From Asterias rubens (taxonomy: Eukaryota; Echinodermata; Asteroidea; Forcipulatida; Asteriidae), in the NCBI RefSeq assembly GCF_902459465.1, contig NC_047065.1, positions 9,183,521 through 9,247,520 of the forward strand: DNA of 64,000 nucleotides. The letters run 5' to 3'. The notes under the pieces were generated by a model. It ran no database searches. It was not told where the DNA came from and saw only the letters and a program-made list of their open reading frames with translations. Shown in pieces: positions 22,401-32,506 of the stretch. The first letter of the stretch is position 1; the number at the start of each line of letters is the position of its first letter. The position numbers were made by a program, and so were the translations under genes.

Positions 22401-24774
22401 AACAAAGGAAATACCTGTACAGCCTGTAATGTCGTTATTTGTGGCTTTTAAGATATACAATAGAGGTGTTAAGTTAGTGGACGCACCACAAGCAACACTC
22501 ATCCGAAATCGGGAGTCATGAGTCAGCAAGCAAGGTTGATAATTCCAAACTCCGGACAATGGTGGGATTAGGAGGTTTGCATGGTTCAAACAATGGAGAA
22601 ATCTTTAAAAAAGATACTGATCCACCGAGTTTGTAAGGGACGAATTCAAAATTCAACAAGCGGTAACTCGGGGGCATTTTAAGAATCACCTGAGGTATTA
22701 CAGGGTAAATACAACCTTGCATACGAACAATAGTCATGAAGCACATGCTGGGTCAACTTGGTCGTGAATGGGTGACCGCTGGATACAAAGAACAATCTAA
22801 CAGAAGGCCAGATTTGCGTGTGGGATTACGTCAGCAAGGGACTATTGGATTAGTGACGGGCTCCAATAAACGTTCTGCTGATCCATTAACAAATTATGAT
22901 TATGAACGATAAGCCCAAATATTGTTATTTTATAAGTCTCGAATCGTTCTTGTCTACCAAAGTATTATATAGTTCCTTTTTTGAGCGATCAAAATAGGCC
23001 ACTGAACCGCAAGTTTACCTATTAAAACGATATACCTAACCATGTGTTATTGCAGATCGTCGTGTTCATGACCATCGTGCGTCGTTGAAGATACAATCAT
23101 ACACCATCCGATTCCTCCAAACTGAATACACCACTAACGTACATGCATTACTTTGGATATTTTACTCTCTAAGTTCACAAGGCTGAAGACGGACGAAAAA
23201 CCTTAGTTGTTTTTTGTAATGTTTATAACACAAATTGTCTACTTCTAAAAAAAAGGTTAATATGTTTGATAATAAGGAGCCGCTTATTTAAAAATGGTTT
23301 GTAAATAGTGATGAAAAAGTGTCAATCTGTTTTGTTGTCACACACAGACCATTTTGCTATTTGGTGTATTGATTAAAGTAAATGAGTAACAGAATGTTTT
23401 TTTGGTTAACTATTTAAGTTTTGGTGATTTAGCATTTTGATCGGAAAAGAAACAACCAAACAAACATAATAAGCATGCAATTGGACCCATCCTGGCTCAT
23501 TTTTCTTCATTGAAGATTCTGTAAACCTTAACATCTCGTAAATTTTCACTATTTGCAGGGAAAAAATACATAACTTGATACCTTATTTGAAATATCAGTT
23601 TCTCTATAATTTCTCAGAGCGCAAGTTTTGGCTTCCTTGAGGTATTCAATGTTTCTAAAGAAACCAATAGAACACAAACTCCACTTATCTGTTGTTGAAC
23701 AATATCAATTACGGATTACCCAAGCCTTTGCCAAACCGCAGCGCATTCAGCGGCGATATCAATGAAGTAAGCTTGGCTCTCTGTGGCTGTCGGAGTGATG
23801 TTCATTGACCTGTAGATAATGAGCTCATTATGGCCGGACTTCCTTTTGCCTCGTAATACCCCAGGGGAAATGAAGATTTACCCCGAGTTACCGATTGTTT
23901 TTTAATTTTTTAATTCGCCCCCAAGCGCATTATGCATTTTCAGAAGAAAAAAAATACCCGCAACTTACAAGCAAAACTAGTTGCGTGATCAATATTATTG
24001 AATACAAAAGATTTTACCTGGTATCCCACATTGGCAATGAACCATCTACCATGACACAGGTGTTTACCAATGAAAATCTAGAGTGTATTGCACATGCACA
24101 CACACATGCAGGAGCATGAACACTGAACGGGAAGATCTTCCCTGGTGTCTCGCGTTAGCAATGAACCATCTATTATTACACTAGTGGTTACCAATGAAAA
24201 TCCAGCTTTTATTTTATTGACTGCCACGGCTGAAGTTTTTCACAGCGTGGACTTTGGTCGTCATATATTCCTCACAAATCCTTCATTTTCGTGAAACAAT
24301 GCAGCTCCAAACGTTAAGAAATTCCCGTTTTGATCTTATTCTCAGTGTCTGTGCCATGCGTACGCAAGACATACGACGCCTTGTATGCCTATGCTGTGCA
24401 GTCAAGATACGGTGACAAAGAACTGCCTACCCTTGCGTCTTACACGCGAATGTACTTGCCGCACGGCAAACAATGAATAACAACAGTGAATGCTAATAAT
24501 CATTATGCAAATAGGAAAACAAATATGTTGTTGCCTTGGAATGGTTACATTGAATGATATTAATGGGGAAATGTCAAGATGGCTGCATCATGATAAAGGT
24601 CTATAGCAGTATGTATTGTTTACATTACAACCAATTCACCATGCCAACAGTTTCTTGAGAGTCACCTGTTACAGACAAACGGCCAAGACAAATGGCTGTT
24701 GTGGCTGTAGTGAAGCGTAAGCCAAAGTTAACAAAATCATCTAGCATTAAACAAAATTAGAAAGGCTAACTTAC
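22401..24774. other. VAP intron, one short duplication
   Basis: A ~125-bp duplicated text around GCAATGAACCATCTA and TTACCAATGAAAATC lies at about 24030-24090 and 24155-24210. No gene, RNA or clear mobile element was recognised. Confidence 0.5.
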
Positions 24775-24878
24775 GATGGATTCCTGATCCACTTCACCAG
24801 GAGGAGCAATGAGTGACTGCACCATGAACTTATGTTTGTTTTTCTCATTTGGATCATACTCAAATGGCTGCAGCATAA
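24775..24878 (-). CDS. VAP: VAMP-associated protein (VAP), internal exon with FFAT-binding MSP segment
   Basis: This 104-bp exon reads (V)[19 protein letters not shown], then [15 protein letters not shown] on the minus strand. It contains KFM, the Lys and Met that in VAPB (Lys87, Met89) contact the FFAT peptide, so the binding site looks intact. The acceptor is a T-rich tract ending TTTTTTAG and the donor is GTAAGT. The first two bases finish the Val codon split from the exon at 55663-55815, and the end is phase 0, matching the exon at 6015-6107. It is too short for a simple ORF scan to report. The flanking introns are 30.8 kb on the 5' side and 18.7 kb on the 3' side. Exon limits agree with my knowledge of the vertebrate VAP gene structure. 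Confidence 0.94.
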
Positions 24879-26289
24879 CTAAAAAAGGAAAACAGAAAAA
24901 GAATACACATAAAGTATGCTAAAGTATGCATGTTTCATACAAAATGTATTGATCTGTCATTTTCCCAAGAATCCTGCTATTTCATGTATTTTTGTTAAAC
25001 ATCTTTGTTTAGAAACAGAATATGTTTTTCATTGTTATTGCCAATCAATGGACAGACTTTGGGAAGATGGACTCAAAAACCAGTACTGGATACAAATTAT
25101 AGGTTGCTGTTTACAGATAATAAATTATAGTCTCAAACTTTTGAGCAGAAAAAACATTGTTTTTTAACTGCATTATATTAAAACACCCAAGAGATGCAAA
25201 CAATGAAATCCAAAAAAACTCTTGATGTTTCAAACAAACTCTACAACGAACGAACGAAATGCCCTTGAATTTGTAGCAGGAAAAAAAGATCGTCATGTTT
25301 GCTGCCATCGAGTTGAAAAAGCTGCGGAACCAATCTACAAAGAAACTGCAGAATGTATGTGGTATAAGGTGCATTGCACTGCACCGCGTGTCACTCAGTT
25401 GCCGATACTGACGTCATAGTAAAAAAAATCCAGAGCGCGATGGTTTATGGGATCGTGGAGATGAGATTGGTACCTAAAATAATCTGAACGAAAACGCGTG
25501 TGAATTCGCTGCTATCATATCACGCGGGCATGGAGTTCATGCTGCCTGCTGATGACGGTCGATGACGATGACCGTCCGTTAAAACGAATTCTGTGTGTCT
25601 CGCTCATGCGTTGTGTATTGCACGTGCATTGTAATTGTGTAATGTGTGGTTTGTGCATTGTGTTTTGTGTGTTCGCGATATGGTCAGCGTGTTTGCGGCA
25701 ATTTCGAGTGTATTGTTGTATGGTTGTGTTGTTGAAATTTTGATTCAAAAAAAAATTGGGCAATCTGGTAAAACCAAAACTAATTTTACTCACTACTGTT
25801 TTTAAACTTGTCAACAAAAACAATGATGATAAAGTTAAGTAATTTTCACTGAAATTATTAGACAGCACGGCTTCAAATGCTTCAACCAAGCCGTGCATCA
25901 AAATTTTGCCAGTGTTTTCAGCCCAACTGGCCGTGCTAACACGGCCTGCACGGCTCGCTAGCTAACGCGTTGATCCACATAGCTGTAGAAGTTACTGGGA
26001 AGCGAGGAGTTTCGAGGGCTCTTCAAGGATCACTGACACGTGAAGACAAACGTTGATTTCTGATTGAAGAGTGTGCCATACAGCTGCTCCAGGGGCTACA
26101 CAGAAAGGGTTTTGAAATGTGTAACACATCTTTGGTACAAAAATAATGTATTACATTTCCATATTGACAAAACAGGAGTTCCCTGTCAAAATTTGTTGTC
26201 TTCATTTTCTTTCCTTGAATCAGATGTGAAATTCGCCTGTACCTCATTTTGTGATGCAATTTAGATGGATTTGCTATGCAATTTTAAAA
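24879..26289. other. VAP intron with inverted partner of the 8.9-kb repeat
   Basis: Positions 25396-25560 are the opposite-strand copy of 8886-9062. The remainder shows no recognisable gene. Confidence 0.55.
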
Positions 26290-28490
26290 ATAGATATTTC
26301 GCCGTCCTGGGTTGTTTCCCCGGTTTTTTTCTCTGTCCCTTAATATACTTTCCCGTCGAAGGTTTATTTCCAGTTCCAGGTTTATTCCCCGTCTCATGTT
26401 TATTTCCCCGTCCCAGGTTTATTCCAAACCTAGGTTTATTTCCCTGTCCCAGGTTTATTCCAAACCTAGGTTTATTTCCCCGTCCTAGGTTTATTCCCCG
26501 TCGTAGGTTTATTTCCTTTTCCTGTTTTTTTTTTCTCCCTTAGCATTTCCCCGTACCAGGTTTATTTCCCCGACCCAGGTTTATTTCCCGTCTCAGGTTT
26601 ATTCCCGTCCTAGGTTTATTTCCCCGTACCAGGTTTATTTCCCCGTCCCAGGTTTATTCCCTGTCCGAGGTTTATTTCCCCTTCCTGTTTTTTTGTTCTC
26701 CCAAAGCATTTCCCCATCCAAGGTTTATTTCCCCGTCCCTGGTTTACTTCCCTGCCCAGGTTTATTTCCCCGTCCTAGGTTTATTTCCCCGTCCCAGGTT
26801 TATTCCCCGTCCTAGGTTTATTTCCCCTTCCTGTATATTTTTTTTCTCCCTAAGCATTTCCCCGTCCCAGGTTTATTTCCCCGTCCCAGGTTTATTCCGG
26901 TCCTAGGTTTATTTCCCCATCCCAGGTTTATTCTCTGTTTATTGGTTTATTGTGGCAGTGTCATGGCCGAGCGGTTAAGAGCACCGGATTCAAGCACTGG
27001 TGTTTGATCAGCAGGGTGTGGGTTCGGATCCCGGACGTAACACTAGCTACATAAAATTGGGGAGGTAGTGCTTTCTGCTCTACTGGCCAGGCTTCAAATT
27101 GATGATACCCATGCCTACATTCGTATGCACTGTGAAAGGGGTAACCCTGTTTCAGCCCTAGGAGTAGGTGGCAACGGCCTCTGGAAAATATAATTGTAGC
27201 CCACACCTTGAAGTGGCCTTCAGGCCATGTGTGTCAGGCGACTTGCATACAAATAAAATATAAATAAAGGTTTATTCCTCGTCCCAGGTTTATTCCTGTC
27301 CTAAGGTTTACTCCTGTCGTAGGTTTATTTCCCCGTCCTAGGTTTGTTCCCGTCCTAGGTTTATTTCCCCGTCCCAAGGTTTATTTCCCCGTCCTAGGTT
27401 TATTTCCCTGTCCAAGGTTTATTCCCGATCTAGGTTTATTCCCGTCCTAAGGTTTATTCCTGTCCTAGGTTTATTTCCCTGTCCAAGGTTTATTTCCCCG
27501 TCCCAAGGTTTATTCCCGTCCCAGGTTTATTTCCCTGTCCAAGGTTTATTTCCCTGTCCCTGGGTTTATTCCCGATCTAGGTTTATTCCCGTCCTAAGGT
27601 TTATTCCTGTCCTAGGTTTATTTTCCTGTCAAAGGTTTATTTCCCCGTCCCAAGGTTTATTCCCGTCCTAGGTTTATTTCCCTGTCCCTGGGTTTATTCC
27701 CGATCTAGGTTTATTCCTGTCCTAGGGTTTATTCCCGTCCTAAGGTTTATTTCCGTCTTAGGTTTATTTCCCCGTCCCAAGGTTTGTTCCCGTCCTAGGT
27801 TTATTTCCCCTTCCTGTTTTTTCTCCCTAAGCATTTCCCTGTCCCAGGTTTTATTCCCCGTCCCAAGTTTATTTCCACTTCCCATTTTTTGTTCTAGGTC
27901 CGTTAATAATTATTTCGCCGTCCTGGGTTGTTTCCCCTTCTTTCTCCCTAACATTTCCCCCTCCCAGGTTTATTACCCCGTCTCAGGTTTATTCCCGTCC
28001 TAGGTTTATTTCCCTGTCCAAGGTTTATTTCCCTGTCCCTGGGTTTATTTCCCTGTCCAAGGTTTATTACCCCGTCCTAAGGTTTATTCCCGTCCTAAGG
28101 TTTATTCCAGTCCTAAGTTTATTTCCCTGTCCCTGGGTTTATTCCCGATCTAGGTTTATTCCTGTCCTAAGGTTTATTCCCGTCCTAAGGTTTATTTCCG
28201 CCTTAGGTTTATTTCCCCGTCCCAAGGTTTATTACTCTCCCCAGGTTTATTTCCCCTTCCTGTTTTGTTTTCTCCCTAAGCATTTCCCCGTCCCAGGTTT
28301 ATTTCCCCGTCCCAGGTTTATTTCCCCGTCCTAGGTTTATTCCCCGTCCTAGGTTTATTTCCCCTTCCTGTTTTTTTTTCCTCCCTAAGCATTTCCCCGT
28401 ACCAGGTTTATTTCCCCGTCCCAGGTTTAGTCCCCGTCCCAGGTTTATTTCCCCTTCCCAGGTTTATTTCCCCGTCCCAGGTTTGCCATT
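26290..28490. repeat. Large minisatellite, CCAGGTTTATTTCCCCGTCC unit (array B)
   Basis: About 1.9 kb of tandem 18-20 bp units (CCTAGGTTTATTTCCCCGTC, CAAGGTTTATTCCCGTCC and variants) is punctuated every few hundred bases by a spacer such as TTCCTGTTTTTTTCTCCCTA followed by AGCATTTCCCCGTC. That gives a higher-order pattern. A tRNA-derived SINE (26949-27262) interrupts it. The same unit forms arrays A1 and A2 at 2236-3215. Frames reading FPRPRFIP-type peptides on either strand come from the repeat. Confidence 0.95.
26949..27262 (+). mobile_element. tRNA-derived SINE (Leu/Ser-like head) inside minisatellite
   Basis: The head reads TGGCCGAGCGG (A box) and GGTTCGGATCC (B box) about 60 bases apart, as in class II tRNAs with a long variable arm. 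A non-tRNA body and an AAATAAA-type tail follow. It splits array B, with repeat units directly on both sides. It is a retroposed SINE and not a tRNA gene, because the acceptor stem is not closed. Confidence 0.8.
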
Positions 28491-28654
28491 GTTTGGCAAT
28501 GTTGAAAATGTAGACATCAGGCTTGTTTGGATGAGTCAGCTAATTATAACAAACCACAACAGAGGTGCGAATGCAGCTTTTGTAAAGACGGTTTTTGTTG
28601 TTGGGGTTTAAAGTGAGCCAATAGTGGAAGAAACTATGAGCACCAACTAACTCA

Positions 28655-28890
28655 AACAACTCTTATATCATTGCGGTACCTGCTGCCAAAACATAGGATT
28701 CGAACTGCCTCTAGCTACCCGGCAACCTCTGTAGTCTAGTTGGTAAGACACTGCTCTAGAATTGGGTTCGAATCCCACCCGAGTAACATGCCTGTGATAT
28801 TTTTTCACAGGACTTGGGAAAGTACTGAGCATACAGTGCTAACACACATCGGTGTATGGGTAAAAAACAAAATTAATAACTCAAACTCCT
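28655..28890 (+). mobile_element. tRNA-derived SINE S2
   Basis: The A box TAGTCTAGTTGG and B box GGTTCGAATCC are both intact. The body matches S1 and S3: CCCACCCGAGTAACATGCC, TTTTTTCACAGGACTTGGG and GTATGGGTAAAAAACAAAAT. The ~138-bp satellite begins immediately after it. Confidence 0.8.
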
Positions 28891-29965
28891 CGAATGCCGG
28901 CATTATTAAAAGACGGAATATGGACCTTCTTGTAGTTTAAAACAAACAGTTTTAAACTGCATTCATCCCATAACGGCAAAAACATAACAAAGAGGGGAGG
29001 TCCGACATTAATTCTCAACCAAAACTGATGCTGTTATTATTTAAAGACGGAATACGGACATTCTTGTATAATTATCAAAAAAAAGTTATTAACTGCATTT
29101 ATCCCACACAACGGCAAAAATATAACAAAGAGGGTAGGTCACTTCAACTTGTTAAAAAATGTTCCCCAATACTCAACCAGCATTATTAAAAGAAGGAATA
29201 CGGACATTTTTTTAATTAATAAAAAAAGTGTTTTAACTGCATTTATTCCACAACGGCAAAAATATAACAGAAAGGAGGTCAACTTAATAACAAATGTTCC
29301 ATAATACTAGAATGCTGGCATTATGAAAAGACGGAATACGGACATTTTTGTAAAAAAATAAAAAATAATAAAAAGGGTTTTTAACTGCGTTTATCCCACA
29401 ACGGCAAAAACACTACAAAGAGGGGTCAACTTGTTAAAAAAATTCCCCAATGCTCGAATGCCGGCATTATAAAAGAAAGAACACGGACATTCTTAATTTA
29501 ATTTTTTTTGTTTAACTGCATTCATCCCCCAACGGCAAAAATATAACAGGGGAGGTCAACTTGTTAACAAATGTTCCTAAATACTGGAATGCAGGCATTA
29601 TTTAAAGATGGAATACGGACATTTTTGTAATTAAAAAAAAGTTTTTAACTGCATCATATATCCTACAACGGGAAAAAAAATATAAAACATAGGGGAGGTC
29701 GGACTCTCTTATCTTGTTCAAAAAATGTTCCCCAATACTCAAACTCTGGCATTATTAAAAGACGGAATTTTAAAAAAAAAGTTTTTAAATGCATTTATCC
29801 CACAACGGCAAAAATATAACAAAGAAGGGTCAACTTGTTTTATAAAAACAACCCCGATACTCGAATGCCTGCAATATTAAAATACGGATATTCTTAATTA
29901 AAAAAAAAAGTTTTTTACTGAATTTGTCCAACAACGGCAAAAATATACCAGAGGGGTAGTCGGAC
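28890..29965. repeat. Satellite, about eight copies of a ~138-bp unit
   Basis: Each unit contains AATGCCGGCATTATTAAAAG, ACGGAATACGGACATTCTT, a poly-A run, TTAACTGCATTTATCCCAC, AACGGCAAAAATATAACA and GAGGTCAACTTGTTAAAAA. Unit starts (GGCATTATT word) lie near 28897, 29030, 29175, 29317, 29460, 29593, 29745 and 29865. The copies differ by small indels, mainly in A-runs. Confidence 0.9.
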
Positions 29966-31079
29966 ATTCTGAACTTATATTTAAAGTTTTTTCTTTTTCG
30001 AATTCGCTTCCTTCTTATATTAGTCTGATATACAGTGAATACAAATTACTAAGGATACCGCTGTAATATTTATTTTATTCAAAACTTTCCTTTCAAAACA
30101 GCCGGACCTCCAACCCGTTTTTTGTTTTCTTTCTCTTTACAAAATTTCTGACAAAAAATAGTTCAAGTATTTTTTTTTTTTTTTTAATGGGCGAGTTTAA
30201 TAACTCTCTTCAGATAAAAACAGAAAAGAGGGAGGCTTTTACTTTTGTGAGTTTTTTTATTGTCTGTGTGCAAAGAAGGGGAATCCCTGATGTGGACTCA
30301 TAAATGGAAAATGCTCTAAAGTTATCGATCACTGACAAATCGTAACATGCATATATTCCATAACCACAGTTCCAGAATGTAAAAATTTTATTACAGAACC
30401 CTTGCTATCAACGAAGCAAAACATAACAAGGTCCACTGGTGACAAATAATTGCCATGGATTTATATAAAAACGTAATGCCCCCAAAAGCCAGCCACTCCA
30501 GGCCTATAACAGCCAGGGACAAACTTCCCTTAGATGTGATGCACTTGTAGCTACAACCACAAAAGATACAAAATTGTTATACTATGTTGTAACTTGATAC
30601 ACAGTATAACAATACTTCAAAATGTTTGCTTTGTACAAGCCACCTTGCTACTCCCTGTCATGACTGTCACTCCTTATCATCAGCCTTGCTGGCTGCGCCT
30701 TCGAAGTTCTGAGTTCCCTGAGTCAGGCAAGTACAATTGGGTATTGACACTGAATCCAGATGTGAGATTTTACGCATAAACGCTCCTCACAAGGCATTGA
30801 TTGTATGGAATTTTGGGGATAAAATGATAGCCCTCGACACACCTTGCACTCCCCTGCTCGATGCACGAAAAACTTGAGTGTGGTAAACGAGTTGCTTCGA
30901 GCAATTTGCGAGTACACGTTCCTCGTATGGGTACCTCCTCGCAATCATCATGTATACTACATGTATGCATTCCTCAAAAAAAACAATAACAATAACTAGA
31001 CATGATTGCATTTGTGCACCATTCGTTAATAACATTTCCAAATTTCTCAACTGAATTTGAAATTCTCTTGGCATCAAAG
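29966..31079. other. VAP intron with palindromic repeat P3
   Basis: Positions about 30490-30645 are a copy of P2 (AGCCAGCCACTCCA, CCCTTAGATGTG, ATTGTTATACTATGTTGTAA). The rest shows no gene. Confidence 0.55.
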
Positions 31080-31800
31080 CAGTTATGACCAATCCAGCCT
31101 ATTTAAAAAAATAATTTGAATTATACCATGTTCAGATAGCAAAAATAAAATAAAAATCATAAAAAATGATGTGATGACGTCATCATGACGTCATTTCACA
31201 TTTCACAAGAACTTGTCAATATTCAACAACCTCCCAAGCTTCAACATGATCGCATAATTACTTCGGGAGGTATTATTAGTTAAAAAAGTGCACCTTTAAG
31301 GCAGTGTCAAGTGACCCCCGATGAAGTCATTGATCTGAAACTTCACACATATGATGGCTGCCTGACAGTAAACGTGTGTGTAAAATTTGAAGTGGTTACA
31401 AAAACTTTCACCACACACATCTTCATAAAGTCCATTTTATAGAGTTTTCAACTGCCCACCCTTGCCAGGCACTAACATCGTTGAAAGTAACTTCATAACT
31501 TTTGCCAATTTTGAATTAGAGGGCCACTTCCGGTTTGACCGGAAATAGAGGTTCCGTGAGGTCACGCAAACGAAATAAAATGAAGACCTTATTTATCCCT
31601 ACCTAATCCCGGGAACAGAAACCTATGGTCTCATATGGCTGATTTGATATAGATTTTTAAACATGTTTTAACATAAAACACCTTTAAGATGACGTCACAT
31701 GACCGGTGATGACGTCATCATGACATCATTGCAATATGCACACTATTGCACCAATACCTTTCATCCCTAAAAGTTTCATTGCGATCGCTTTTGCAAATTA
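31080..31800. repeat. Diverged Helitron-family or related repeat with GACGTCAT palindromes
   Basis: It contains GATGACGTCATCATGACGTC, AACAACCTCCCAAGCTTCAA, a CCACTTCCGGTTTGACCGGA block and a second GATGACGTCATCATGACATC. These word types are shared with 1270-1620, 46873-47395 and 52840-52990. No terminus was identified. Confidence 0.5.
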
Positions 31801-31829
31801 GTGCTTTCAAAGTATTGGTGCTTAAGATG

Positions 31830-31965
31830 ACAAATAAAAATTAATAATAATAATAAAAATTTATACAGCTCCAAAGTCCGCCTAAAAGACACTCAAGGCG
31901 CTCGATAATGAGTACTTCGAGATGCCCTCTGGTGTTATAAAGCGCTTTGAAAGAACTATAAAAAA
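31830..31965 (-). repeat. Retroposon 3' tail with (TTA)n
   Basis: On the minus strand it reads AAAGCGCTTTATAACACCAG, GCGCCTTGAGTGTCTTTTAG and then (TTA)n, like the 3' tails of CR1-group LINEs and their SINEs. GAGATGCCCTCTGGTGTTAT recurs almost exactly at 55568-55590. Confidence 0.55.
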
Positions 31966-31969
31966 ATTA

Positions 31970-32290
31970 AGGTTTGTTTTACTCAGTTCGTCATATCCGA
32001 AATACAAAGAAAGTTGTGTGTTGAGGGCTGGGGGGGGGGGTAATAAAAGAGGTGAAGATGCCGCGAGGTTTAAAATAAAAAGTAATGTCCCAATGCGTAA
32101 ACTGTTAAGGCATGTTTTATTCAGTGTGTCCGAACTACAAAGAAAGTCGTGTGTTTGGGGGGGGGGTTAACAAAAGAGGTGTATATTTGTGTGTGGATTA
32201 AATAAAAATTAATGTACATAATGTGTAAACTTTTAAGGCGCCGCGTGTTTTATTCAGTTTGTCATAATTTTCTTGAGGACGGATACATGC
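31970..32290. repeat. Tandem repeat, ~125-bp unit with G-run
   Basis: GTTTTACTCAGTTCGTCATA, AAAGAAAGTTGTGTGTT, a G-run of about 10 and AAAAGAGGTG are repeated once with variation from about 32110, and partly a third time from about 32240. Confidence 0.6.
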
Positions 32291-32330
32291 CTTTTTAACC
32301 TGTCTCTTTCCAATTTTAATATATATATAT

Positions 32331-32489
32331 TGTAGTAACTTGCAAAGTAGCTTTCTATATAGCGCCCTCTCTTGGTTGTTACTGTTTAGTATTATTGTTG
32401 TTTACAAAATGGCTGCTGTTGAGTTCAGTCTTGTTTAATAAAGCTACGTTCAGTTCAGTAAAGAATCGTCTCCACGACTGGTTATAACA
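32331..32489 (+). repeat. Ty3 5' LTR
   Basis: It runs from TGTAGTAACTTGCAAAG to GACTGGTTATAACA. It contains a TATA-like TCTATATAG at about 32352 and AATAAA at 32437-32442, so promoter and polyadenylation signals are both present. It differs from the 3' LTR at two positions. Confidence 0.93.
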
Positions 32490-32491
32490 AT

Positions 32492-32503
32492 TGGCGACGA
32501 GGT
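32492..32503 (+). promoter_or_regulatory. Ty3 primer-binding site (tRNA-Ser)
   Basis: TGGCGACGAGGT begins two bases after the LTR. It is complementary to a CCTCGTCGCCA 3' end, as found in animal tRNA-Ser(GCU). Mag-clade elements are known to use tRNA-Ser. Confidence 0.85.
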
Positions 32504-32506
32504 AAA

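Noticed and set aside
26949-27040. tRNA gene (Leu/Ser-like)
   Set aside because: A and B boxes are present but the acceptor stem does not close, and a SINE body and tail follow.
26290-28490. CRISPR-like alternation of repeats and spacers
   Set aside because: The units are contiguous 18-20 bp minisatellite copies without unique spacers, and the DNA is eukaryotic.
28730-28790. tRNA gene in SINE S2
   Set aside because: The same head and body occur in several copies with shared non-tRNA sequence; it is a SINE.
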